Positions 37,861 to 50,400 of a stretch of DNA of 64,000 bases are shown piece after piece; positions within the stretch are counted from its first letter, which is position 1, and each line of letters opens with the position of its first letter. This stretch comes from Adenanthera pavonina (Eukaryota > Streptophyta > Magnoliopsida > Fabales > Fabaceae). The translations under genes and the position numbers were made by a program. Location: positions 7,132,501 through 7,196,500 of the forward strand of contig JAIVEN010000003.1 of NCBI GenBank assembly GCA_026686845.1. Reading direction: 5' to 3'. The notes under the pieces were generated by a model. It was not told where the DNA came from, made no database searches, and saw only the letters and a program-made list of their open reading frames with translations.

Positions 37861-38886
37861 GGTGTTTTTAATTTTAAAAAATAAATAATAGTGTTAGCTT
37901 CCAACCTAATTCTAAAGTAAAATTACAGCAAACCTTATTCGAAGCACTAAGATTATTTCAAAGATGTCTATATTGGTTGCCTTCTTTTAAATATAATATA
38001 TAATAATTGCTAAAAAAGAGCTGCCACAATTAATGCTCAAAATTCTAAAAATTCCTTTTATTATTTTATCTCTTATTTTCACATTAAAATTGATTGATTT
38101 GCTTCTTTTTTCATTATTATCTTGATATAAAATCTCAATATTTGATTCTTCTTTTTCTTTTCTTTATTATTATTATTTTTTTTTAAATATAAAAAAAGAG
38201 AAAATTATAACTCCTCAATATATGATAATCTTTAGGACATATTATTAGTTTTTATTATTTCATCTTTAAGAAAAAAATCTTTTCTTTTTTTTATCTTTAC
38301 TTAATAATAATAAAATTATTATTATTTTTTAAATGAACCCTAACAAAATATGGTGTTTACAATGAGAAAATAAATATAACATTTTATTAAGTGATTTTAA
38401 TATAATAGAAATAAGAAATGAATGTAGATAGATAAATAGAAAAATACATAAATTCCCATATCTGTCTATTAAAAAAACAAAAATGGTTCAGGGGCAATTT
38501 TAAATTTTCACACTAGATTCCATGCTCTACAATAACACTCCCTCATCGCTACAATGGAATCATTTTGGGCTAGAATTTTTCCATTAGAATCATGAAAGGG
38601 TTGCCTTTCATCCTACCAAACCCTGCCATCTTTCCCTTGTCCCCTTCCTTCCTTCCAATTTCTTTTTACCAAACAACCCTTTAAGATTCTGTAGATAAAT
38701 TGATTGCTAAATTAATAAAATGGAATGTACAAAATTTGAATTGATAATATAAAGATTTTAGATAAAGGAAAATTAAATATAATTTTAATAGGAATTAGAT
38801 TGAATGATATAAATAAAATGGATAAACAATTTAAATGTTAATTGTTTTCTTCTAAAATAAAGGTCAATGAGTTAATAAACATTATT

Positions 38887-39158
38887 CACTCCGATTCATA
38901 TTATAAGATATTTTATATGATAAGTTTTTTGTCTAAAATATAGAGTATCGAATATTTTTTTTCCATTTTACTCCTATTTTTAATGCTTCATCTCTTCTTA
39001 TTTATAATTTTATAATAATAATATAATGAGGTATTTAATTAAGATAAAATAGAAAATATGGATAGTTTTTATATTAATTTTAGTTAAAAAATAATTTTTT
39101 TAATATATATATATAATTAATATAAAATATTATTATAAGAGATTATAAGACGGATACA
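38887..39158. mobile_element. Possible Stowaway-like MITE (degenerate)
   Basis: CACTCCGATTCATATTATAAG at the left is mirrored by the complement of CTTATAATAGAGATTATAAGACGGATACAGT-type sequence at the right (ACTGTATCCGTCTTATAATC read from that end). The TA duplication is not clear. Confidence 0.35.
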
Positions 39159-39389
39159 GTTGGGTTCAAGACTCAACAGTACTTTTATCGTTACTAGCGG
39201 TTTCTTTATGGTTTTCACTTTTTTGTTGGATGCACTTATGATTTCACTTTACATCTAGTCATGTTACTTTCCGACATCAAACACCATGTGCCCCAACGGG
39301 AAAGAAGCACATGGGTTTGTCAATGAAAGCCCAGAGAGCATCATAAAAATGATATTTTCAGGTCAAAAATTAAAGGGCAAATGATATTT

Positions 39390-40112
39390 GGGGCCAAAAT
39401 TTTACATTAATACTATTTAAGGACCTAAAAGATTCTCAAATAATAAGAAAGGAGCTTAAATTTAACAAAATTTATTGTTAAATTAATTAAATACTCTTCT
39501 TAAAATGGTAATATTAAATAACATGGGCATGCAGGGCTGATAGTTACACTGAGTGAGTAAAATCTTATCTCTCGATATAAAATAGAGGAAGATTAATGTC
39601 AGATTTTAGAATAATAATATTAAATGATTGATAATAAGTGTTAAAAATTGGAAGTGAAATTTTTAATTTTAGTGAATATAAACTATTTAGTGTAAAATGA
39701 TTGGATATCCGTGTTATATTTTGAAATATGCATTATATACTTGATATTTGACACTTTATACTTTTAAAATTATAAGTTTCACTCTTAATTTTTTACGGTC
39801 ATTATTAGCCATTTCACATTATCGTTGCAGAATTTAACACTAATCTTCTTCAATGTTATACAGAGTAATGAAATTTTTATTATTAATTACAACGGTCAAT
39901 CCATGTTATTTGACATTTAATTTAAAAAATTTGATATTCTTGCACCTTGATTTTGACAATAGTCTTTAGTCATTTAACATTGCTATTCTAAAAAAAGTAT
40001 TTAGGTAATGTAATAATTAAAATTTGTTAAGATTAGGGCCATAGTCTTTTTTTTATTATTTCAAAATTTTTGGATTTCTAAGTAGTATTAATTCAAAATT
40101 TTGATTCCTAAG
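39390..40112. mobile_element. Long-inverted-repeat (MULE-like or foldback) element
   Basis: The left arm, about 39390-39660, begins GGCCAAAATTTTACATTAAT and contains TTAACAAAATTTATTG, TAAATACTCTTCTTAAAATG and AAGATTAATGTCAG. The right arm, about 39779-40112, read on the minus strand, has AATCAAAATTTTGAATTAAT, TTAACAAATTTTAATT, TAAATACTTTTTTTAGAATA and AAGATTAGTGTTAA in the same order. About 120 bases separate the arms. Arms of ~270-330 bp fit a nonautonomous Mutator-like or foldback element. The exact tips and target duplication were not resolved. Confidence 0.6.
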
Positions 40113-40119
40113 TTTCATT

Positions 40120-41180
40120 CTTTCAAAATTAAAATGTAACTTAGGAGTACTTTGAAATAAAAAATCAAAATGTCTTAAAAAAATATAAATTTCATCATGC
40201 AAATCTATGCCTTAAACAGTTCTGCAATAAATCATTCTAAAAACGGTATATGTCTTAAAGTCATAATTTCAATTTATGATATTCTTTAAAAGTTATTGTT
40301 AACCATATTTTAGCAAAAATAACCTTGGTTGATTTAGACAATAAAATAGCATAAATCATGGTGCTTGTCAAATTAGTAGTTCCTCGCTTTCTTTTTAACG
40401 GTTCATTTTGAAGAAACTTTTTGTTTAAATTTATATATTACATTTTGAAAGTCTAAAATAATCTTAATTAATATTTTTAATTATTACCTTTATATGTCAC
40501 GTTAAAAATCCAAGATAATATTAGCTACTAATTTCTATTCATAATTTTTTTTAAAGGTAGATTAGAAAAGTTCTTAAAAAATTTAATATATTAACTGTAT
40601 TTATTAATTTGCAATGTTAGAATTTTAAGAGACTGTTAAAAAAACAAAGTAAGTATTATCATTAATTATATGACATATCTAAAAAAATAATAAAAAAAGA
40701 ATGTAGGCGAGTTGACATAAATTCTTTTTTTTTTTTGTTTTTTGGACCAACACATAAATTTCTGTTTGATTTAAGCCGTGTTTAATTAATATTAGTGGTC
40801 GCTTGTCCTTTTTCGCGGGAATACCCACGTGACCGCACCTAAGCACAGATTCAGTATCGTATTATTTGTGAAACAACTCAGACGGGTGAGAACAAAAAAG
40901 AAGGAAAAGAGGCATCATTGTCATCTCAATATGTTTATTCTCATGATAAGACCAAGATACGGACATGGAGAGGGAGGGAAATAGATGACAGAGACTGAGA
41001 TAGAGAGAGACAAACATCAGATTCCATATTGCTCTTCTAACGACCACCATATCTAACTCTTCCCGCTAATCAAACATAGGAATAATAATTATACGAATAT
41101 GAAAATCCCAACCACCTCCTCTCTCCCAAAGCTCCAACTTGGAACTCTTTTATCCCTCTCTTGATTGAAAGCTAAGTTTC
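40120..41180. other. Spacer and formin 5' flank
   Basis: AT-rich to about 40780, then base composition becomes mixed toward the formin. Near 40812-40845 is a GC-richer patch with CGCGGGAATACCCACGTGAC, which contains a CACGTG G-box. No gene is seen. Confidence 0.4.
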
Positions 41181-41204
41181 CCTTTCTCTTTCTCTTTCTC
41201 TTTT
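41181..41204. repeat. CT-rich (TTTCTC)n tract upstream of the formin
   Basis: CCTTTCTCTTTCTCTTTCTC lies about 260 bases before the formin start codon. Pyrimidine tracts of this kind are common in plant 5' leaders; a regulatory role is only possible. Confidence 0.7.
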
Positions 41205-41453
41205 CATCAGATATACAAAGTGCATGTGGAGACAGGGACAATACCCAGAAAGTGTTCCTTCGAGACCCAGCAAAATCCATTCTTCTGGTTCCTGAATACA
41301 CACTCCCTTCATGATTGTTATTGATCTCTGTTTGGTGGCATTCCTGTGATCCGGCTATATATGTACGAGTCGCTTTGATTTTGAGCTCGAACGCAATGTG
41401 GTTGAATTAGGGCAGTTATAGGTGTCCGCAGCGGATCTGAAGGAGAAGAGACA

Positions 41454-44400
41454 ATGGCGTTGTTCCGGAAGTTCTTTTATAAGAAACCACCCGATGGGCT
41501 TCTAGAAATATCTGGAAGTGTTTATGGTAAGTTTTCTATTTGCTCATTTTGCATAAGCATCGGTTCTTCGAGGAGTGAAGTCATCTTTATGCATTTATAA
41601 TGGTGGCTTTCCAGTATTTCTGGGAATTGCTAGTTTTTGCGCGGATAACGGGGATTATGTGGGCTTCCAACATTTATAGATTAACATATGCAGTTATTTC
41701 ATTTTAAATGCCAGTTGTTCAACGGGCTTTTGACATCTTTTTCATTATTGAATGGATTTCTGTATTGGGCACAAAAATTGCTCGTGGAATGGGTTGTAGT
41801 ATTGGGGGAACTTAATTGTTTATAACTATGCTCTATTGTGGCAGAATTTACTCCATAAAATTGATGTTCTAAAGTGTTCAGGTTGTATTCAAAATTTGCT
41901 AGGGCTTCTTCTACCAACAGTGTCAAACAATTGTTCTCTTCTCCCCTATCCTTTTCTCGTTCTCAGCCCAAAAAGGCATAGCAGAAAAGTTCTTATTTAG
42001 TATGTCAAGATTATGCAAATAATGCAGTGACGTAAATTTATTTATAGATGATGTGCAATGTTATTTCTCGAAATTTCCGCTGTAATGGTATTCGTTGAAT
42101 AGCCAGTGGAGGGCCTATATGAATTTTGTTTATTTTCACTTTATCAATTTCTGTAATTGGCATCAACTATCTCAACAAATGAAATGTTGTCTATCTCAAC
42201 AAATGAATTCTCCAAGACTGGTGACTGGAAATCTGTGCTATAAATGCTGTGTGACTTTTTAATGTCTGGGATATTAGGCCTGGTGATTTCCCATATACTG
42301 CTAGTTTGCATGCATCTACATCCTGTCATATTATTTGGTACATATTCATTACACTAAATATTTAACTCTGAATAATATGCATGTGGTTCTGATTATTTTG
42401 TTGGCGCATGCTGTAGTCTTTGATTACTGCTTTAGCACGGATGTTTTGGAGGAAGAAGAATATAAAGTTTATATATTGGGAATTATTGGGTACTTCGTGA
42501 GCACTTCCCTGATTCTTCATTTATGGTGTTTAACTTTCGGGAGGGAGATCATCAGAGCCAGATTGCTAGCATTTTGTGTGACTATGATATGACTATAATG
42601 GAATATCCTCGACAGTATGAAGGTTGCCCTATACTCACCATGGAGATGATCCACCACTTCTTAAGATCAGGTGAAAGCTGGTTTCAACTTGGGCAAAATA
42701 ATGTCATCTTAATGCATTGTGAACGAGGTGGGTGGCCAGTTTTAGCGTTCATGCTGGCTGCTCTCTTGATTTATAGGAAGCAGTATACAGGGGAGCAAAA
42801 AACCTTAGACATGATATACAAGCAAGCACCTCGGGAACTTTTGCAGTTGATGTCCCCATTGAATCCGTTACCTTCACAACTGAGGTATCTTCAATATGTG
42901 TCAAGAAGAAATGTACGTTCACAATGGCCTCCTTTAGATAGGGCACTTACATTGGACTGTGTTATTATGAGATTAATTCCTAGTATGGATGGAGAGGGAG
43001 GTTGCCGTCCTATATTTAGATTATATGGACAAGACCCTTTTATGGCTACTGATCAGACTCCCAAAGTTCTTTTCTCGACTCCAAAAAGGAGCAAAGTTGT
43101 CCGGCATTACAAGCAGGTGGCACTTATATCCTCTTATTTTATTTTGAAATGCTCTCTTACTGCAGTCTTAACTTTGATTCATGCTGGGTCATCACAGTGA
43201 AGTGTGAATCCATCTTCCTTTGATTTTATTCTTGCTACTTGTATTCAGAAGCTCTTTCAATAATTGTTTAATTATTACAACCAGAGGTGATGCTATAGAA
43301 TTTTGTCATTTAATTTGTGGATATATCAGACATACATCTAAATAGATTGGCATATACATTCAGTAATCTAATTAAACAGAAAATCAGTGATTATTGTAAT
43401 GGCCAAAGAAATTATTCAATTCAAAATCAAATGTGGAGTTAAATTTAATCTTTTCTTTTTTCCTTAGGAATTTTTCCATTTGTGTGTGTGTATTTGTATA
43501 TTTATGTGGAAGGGGTGGAGTTTTAAAAGGTAGGTATTTTTTTTTTCAGGGAAAACATTGAAAATATGTCATATGTTGAGTTTTACAATGTTGAGAATCA
43601 CCTTGAAATCTTGTTAAATGCAATGTAAACAGGGTATTTGGTTTCTGCTTTATAGCACACAGGCTGTAATCAGTTGGCAGTTATGAAATGAGTTAGATTG
43701 GAATCCTGCCATTAATTTTAATCTATTTATTCAAATTGTTTCTGTCACAGGCTGATTGTGAACTAGTAAAGATTGACATCCATTGTCATATTCAAGGCGA
43801 TGTTGTTCTTGAGTGTATTAGTCTGGATAGTGATTTGGAGCGTGAGCAAATGATGTTTCGTGTCATGTTTAATACAGCATTCATCAGATCAAATATTTTG
43901 ATGCTTAACTGTGATGAAATTGACGTATTATGGAATGGTAAAGACCAATTCCCTGAAGATTTTAGAGTAGAGGTATTTATCTCTCCCTTTTCTTCCTCCT
44001 TTGTTTTTGTTTTTTGTTTTTTTTTTTCTTGGTTATAATCCATTTAATGTTTGTTGAGTATATGTTGTATTTCTGGTTGAAGATTCTTTTCTCAGATATG
44101 GATGCTTCTTCTTCTGTTATTTCAATTGATATGCCTCAAATTGAGGAAAAAGAAGGTCTTCCTATTGAAGCATTCGCCAAGGTTCAAGAAATTTTCAGCA
44201 ATGTTGACTGGTTAGACTCAAAGACAGAGGTAGTGAATGTGCTCCAGCAGATCACTGCATCAAATAGGCTTTTGGAAAGATTGGACAGTGGGGTTTCTGC
44301 AAGAACAAGCAGCTCACTACAGGATTCATTGTCTGGAAGATTTAAATTTGATCCAAAAACACTGCCAGAAAATGATATCAAGAGTATGACATCCACAATT

Positions 44401-47400
44401 CCAGCAAAACTCTCTACGTCGTGTAAATCATCTGTGGATCCTTCTATTGAAAAGAAAATGGAACCATTAGAAACAAAAGCATTGTCAGAAAATAACAAGA
44501 GTGCCACATCGATAGGTCAGGGGAAGCAATTTATTTCTTCCTTAGAGCTCTCAACTGATTCAAATCCTGCCAAAAAGATTATATCATTGGAATCAAAGAC
44601 ATCGCCAGAAAATGAGACCGAGAGTCCTACATTAATGGCTCAAGGGAATCGATCTATTCTCTTGGAACTGCTCACAGATGAAACCTCAATGAAAAAGAAG
44701 ACTGATATGCTAGAATCAAAGACATTGTCGGAAAATGATGCCAAATGTGTTACACCAATGGTTCAAGAGAAGCAATCCATTCTTTTAACTGAACCATCAG
44801 TGGATGCAAATTCAATGAAAAAGAAAATTGAACCTTTAGTATCAAAGGCATTGCCAGAAAACGATATGAAGAGTCTCACATCCACAGCTCAGGCCAAAGA
44901 ACCTATTCTCTCATATGAACCTTCTTTTGATGCTAATTCTCTTAAGGAGAGGTTAGAACCATCAGAAGCAAAGGCATTGTCAGAAAATGATACAAAGAGA
45001 CTCACATCCACTGTTCAGACCAAAGAATCTATTCCTTCATATGAATCTTCTGTTGATCCTAATTCTCATAAAAGGAGGATTGAACCTCAACATTTGCAGG
45101 TTGCTCTTCAGTTGCCCACCCAATCCAAAATCATTTCTCCAAGGGTGTGTCAAGCTTTTCGATCTGCTCCAGTTTTATATTGTAGTTCTTTACAAGGTTC
45201 ATCTGTACCTATATCAAGATATCGTAGTGCATCATCAGCCCTTGGAATAACAGCTTTGTTGCAGGATGGTGCTGAAGTGGATATCAAGGAAGAAGTCAAT
45301 CATGGAGTTACAGTGCCCCCCCCTTCTTGTTCATTGTCTCCTTCTGTCTTAGAGGTGCCAAAATCTGTAGAGCCAAGTTCTACGTGTGTTGGTCCTAAAG
45401 TTGCACCCCATGGTCCTGATGTTGCTTCTCCTCCCCCTCCTCAACCGCGGCCTACTTCAGAAATGATGCAACCTATTGTCACTCAAGACCCAGAAAATAT
45501 AGTGCCTGATAAAAGTAAACAATCACTAGTTTCTCCTCCTGCACCTCTTCCTCAATCTCAGCCTACTTCAGAATTGATGCAACCAATTGTCACCCAACAC
45601 CCTGAGAATATAATGCATGACAAAAGTGAAAAATCATTAGTTTCTCCTCTTCAACATCCTCATCAACCTCAGCTTGCTTCGGAATTGATGCAATCTATTG
45701 TCTTCCAGCACCCTGAAAATACAATGCTTGATGAAAGTAAAGAATCATTAGTTTCTCCTCCTGAACCTCTACCACCTCTTCCTGAGGCTATCAAGAGTTC
45801 TGTTTCAACCCCTCCTCACTCAATTGCAGTCCCTCTTCCTCCATCTTCTTATATGAAGAGCTCATTCTCAACCCCTCCTTCACCTCCTCCTGCCTCTCGA
45901 CCCACCTCTTCATTTCCCAAAACATCTCCACATTCCACTGTTAAAAATTCTTTTAAAGCTACCCTGACACTGCTCCCACCCCCACCTCCTCCCATTCCTC
46001 ACCCAACTCCAGTTCCTCTTCCTGCATCTTCTTCCATGAATAGCTCATCTTCACCAGCTCCAGCCCCTCCACCACTCTCTTCCTTTCCTGGAAGACCTCT
46101 ACATTTCACTTTAGAAGATTCACTTAAAGCTCCCCCTTCCCCACCTCCACCTCCATGTCCGAATATGAACAATTTTTCTGTTATCTTTGTTCCTCCACCC
46201 CCACCTCCACCTCCTAGGTATTCTGGAACCACATCTGGTCCTACTCTTACATCAACAGTGCCGCCCCCACCTTCACCACCTATTTCTCCTTCCATAACTT
46301 TGTCTAAGAACTCTGCCACTGTTCCACCTGTACCTCCTCCACCTTTACCTTCTGCCAATGGGTTGTCAAAGCCTGGGACTTTGCATCCTGGCACTGGTAA
46401 TGGAAATGTACCTCCAGTTCCTAGACCGCCTGGTGTTCCCAGACCACCTAGTGTTCCATTTGGTGCAAAGGGACGTGGCTTGTTGCGATCAAATGCAAAA
46501 AATCAAACTCAAACAAAAAGGAGCAATCTGAAACCTTACCATTGGTTAAAATTAACAAGGGTAATGCATGGAAGCTTATGGGCTGAGACACAAAAACCTG
46601 ATGAAGCTTCTAAGTATGAGTACCTTGCTAATCCTTTTTCTGGCTTTAGGTCTATGAGAATGAGCTAACTTTTATGAGTTTGTGTTTCTTTTGACATCTG
46701 ATTTCCAACTTTTTGGTACTAGGGCTCCAGAGTTTGACATGTCAGAACTTGAGAGTCTTTTCTCTGCAACTACCCCAAATTCTGACCATGGAGGCAAAGG
46801 AGGAAAATCCAATCATCGTGCCTCAGGGACTAAAACTGAAAAAGTTCAACTGGTATGCCTCTTAATATCTGTTCAATCTTATCACTCCAGACAGATTGTA
46901 AGCCGTGTTCTTTCCCCAACTCACTTATTTTGGTCAACCTTTATTGACACTGTTATGTTTACTTAAGGGCACACACATAGGCATTTGTGACTTTCTGATA
47001 TTTTTCTTTCCAAGAAGTCAAGAACGTGAGTTTTTCTTCCTGAGTGAATTTGTTATAATATACCATTTTAATCTTTTTTCATAGTCTTGTGATCCTTGTA
47101 TCTGATGTGCTGCCTTTCATCAAGACCTAAGTTAATCTGTCAGAACTGATTGTGTGGAACCTCTTAAAGAATTTGAACTCCTGATAAAAATTCATACTAT
47201 CTTGCAGATTGAGCTAAGGCGGGCATATAATTGTGAAATCATGCTTACAAAGGTCAAAATCCCTTTGCCAGATTTAATGGTGAGATATATCGTATAGTTT
47301 CCATTCACAAGTAATTGTTATGAACATTTTGAGTTGCATTGAAAAATAATTATCGTTCACTGGTTTCCCTAAAAGTAACTCTTGGCATAATTTTATGTTT

Positions 47401-50400
47401 GACTATTGAACTGCCTTTGTTTGTGTTGAAGTCTAACCGAAAATCATGGACAAATTTTGTAAATCACTCAGGTTCAATCACATATATACATGTCCAATTT
47501 ATGATTGTTATTTGGAATTTCTAATTACCTCTATTCAGTTATTTAGAAGTTTGGCTCTTGGAATTTTTATTTATTTATTTTCTTTTCACATACTTTTACA
47601 ACATTCTTCTTCAGAGCTCTGTGCTTGCGTTGGATGATTCAGCATTAGATGTTGATCAGGTTGAGAACCTTATAAAGTTCTGTCCAACCAAGGAAGAGAT
47701 GGAACTGCTCAGGGTATCAAATGTTTTTTTCTCCTACAATTATAAATTGATTAGAATCTAGACACGAGGAGAGCATGAAATTTTTTGTGACATTTTGTTT
47801 GTTTGAACTATATTAATATGTTATTACATAACATGCAGAACTACACTGGAGATAAGGACAACTTGGGAAGGTGTGAACAGGTAAATTATATTTCTACCGT
47901 TTCACTATGAATCTTTCTTTTACTTGATTTGAAGAAACCTTATAGAGTGAGACCAAGATAATTAATGGTGCAATAAAAATAATTTATTGAGTAATCACCT
48001 TGCGAGACTTGTCCATTTTAAGCTTTGTTGTAAACTAACTACTATACATTGAAGGCCAAGTATTTGAGATATCATTTACATGGAGATTTGGTTTTTGGCT
48101 TGAATTTACATGGAAATTGAACTCTATAATATGGTTGACTTCCCATGTGCAGTTTTCTGAAATTTCCTGCATTGCTGCATGATTATTTTTTATCCATTAT
48201 AGCCTTATTGCTTTTGCACTCTTTAATAGTTCTTCCTGGAATTGATGAAAGTGCCAAGAGTAGAAAACAAGTTAAGAGTATTCTCTTTTAAGATACAATT
48301 TGGCACTCAGGTAAGAGGACAACCATCCGATCCTTTTTCTTGTTAAACAGTTACATTCTTGCTGTTTAAAATTTAGCTGCTTCAGGGAACTTCACTATAT
48401 AATATTCTTGTAGGTTTCTGAGCTTAGAAGGGACTTGAATATTGTAAATTCTGCATCTGAAGAGGCAAGTCATATTTCTGTATTTTCTCAATGCTTAGTA
48501 GTCCTTAACTCAGTACTTCTGTAATGAACTTTTATTGTTTTGCATATCAGATCAGGAGTTCAGTCAAGTTGAAAAGAATTATGCAGACCATTCTTTCTCT
48601 TGGTAATGCTTTGAACCACGGAACTGCAAGAGGTGAGTTAAAGCTTATGCATTCACCATCAAAAAGTGTGTCTATATGCTTAGATGAATATAGAAATTCA
48701 TTGAAACTTTATATGGACTTTTGAATTACTCTAAAGACATTATTTATGGGTATTTTGTTGTTATTGCTGCACAATTACTTTTTGGTCTTCCATAAATAAC
48801 ATTTTTCTTTAAACACAATACCATTATTCTTGGTTGCTTTTCTCCAAGTTAATGTACAAAATCACTGTAGGTGCTGCTATTGGGTTTCGATTGGATAGTC
48901 TCCTTAAACTCACTGATACACGAGCCAGGAATAACAAAATGACTCTCATGCATTATCTTTGTAAGGTAAACGTCCTCTGACATAGGATGTGAAGAGAAGA
49001 TGGGAGGAAAAGTAACATTTTTTTCCCTTTATGTTTGGATGAAGAAAACATTGATAGGATTCAAAATTATGAGAAAACTACTTTCTCTTTTTCTGGTTGG
49101 ACAGAAAAAAAGTGGGGAAAGAAGACTTGCTATTGTTATTAAATGCCTTGCTATATATGTAAAGCATATGCCACTACTCTTTTACTGATTTTATTGCCAT
49201 GGAAGAAAAAGAATAGAAATTTATTCAGCTTTGGTTACCTACAAGCTACAACTACAAAGATTGCTTGACTTGCTTCCTAGGTGATATGTACTCTTTTTTC
49301 TTAATGATAACGTGAGAATTTCTTTCATCAGAAGCAAGAACGAAATATGTCCCTAGCAACTTATTTAGCTCTAGAAGAAAATTTGACCAACAAAAAAAAA
49401 GCTCCAGAAGAAAATGGGTTGTATGTACTGTGGAAATAAACTTCATACCATTTCTTATACTTTGTTTTTTTGGGGTAACCATGCCATTTCTTATACTGTG
49501 GATCCAGTCCAAGTTACTCTTTGGTCCCCTTTTTCGTTTGCCCTTTCAAGGGATGCTTAGTATTTGTAAATGTCAAACACAAACTGCTTCACTACAGATT
49601 ATTATGTTTCTTCTCTGCATATAAGATTGTCTGGTTTCCTGTGTACCATATTCATTCCTTGATGTAATATGGATGTATCTGAATTGATTGGTTATATGCA
49701 GTATCTGTTAAAGTTGATGCAGTTGATATTCCTATTAAGTTTACAACCGTGTTGATTTATGTGTTGTCTGTCAATTTGTTTTGTATGGTGACAAACATAT
49801 ATGAAACTTACATATTTTTATTGATTAAATCATAAAACCATGGGAGATACTGACAGCCTCCCACCCTATCCTTCTTTAGAAAGGATGAGAAAATGGGAAA
49901 ATGAGACTAAAATTAATTGAGACGAATACGAGAAATTCTTCTCAACTTTCAACTTAATTAGCCATCATGAACTGTACGTAACATACCCATATAAACAGTG
50001 GTAGACCTATTCACAATTGAGGGGGGTCAGCTGACACGACACAATTTGGGAAATTTACTTATAGTGCCTCTAAATTTTAGCATTTTGACACCACTGACCC
50101 TAATATTTTGACCCACTTGACTTAAGTCTTGAATATATTTTCAAATTTCTTTTGTTTATATGGTTCAAATTTTTTGTGAAGATTTTATTAAGTCTAATAA
50201 ATACAAAGTTGAGCTTATCAAAGTCCAAATAAGTGAGATTATCAAACTATTATGAGAGCCCAAATAATTTTTATAAAAAATGCGATTTTATTTTTTAAAA
50301 CACAAACATAAATAATAGGTTGACCCGGCTAACTCAGGGTCCTAGGTCCTTCACTACCTATAGAAGGAGGTCCTAAGAAGTAAGAAAGAAAGGTACCATG

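Noticed and set aside
44014..44082. Upstream ATG of the long formin exon 4 frame as a gene start
   Set aside because: These bases are intron; the acceptor at 44081-44082 joins exon 3 in phase (FRVE then VILFSDMDA-type continuation), as in other class II formins.
45999..46394. Glycine-rich minus-strand open frame
   Set aside because: It is the complement of the formin polyproline FH1 exon; Gly-rich frames are expected opposite proline codons.
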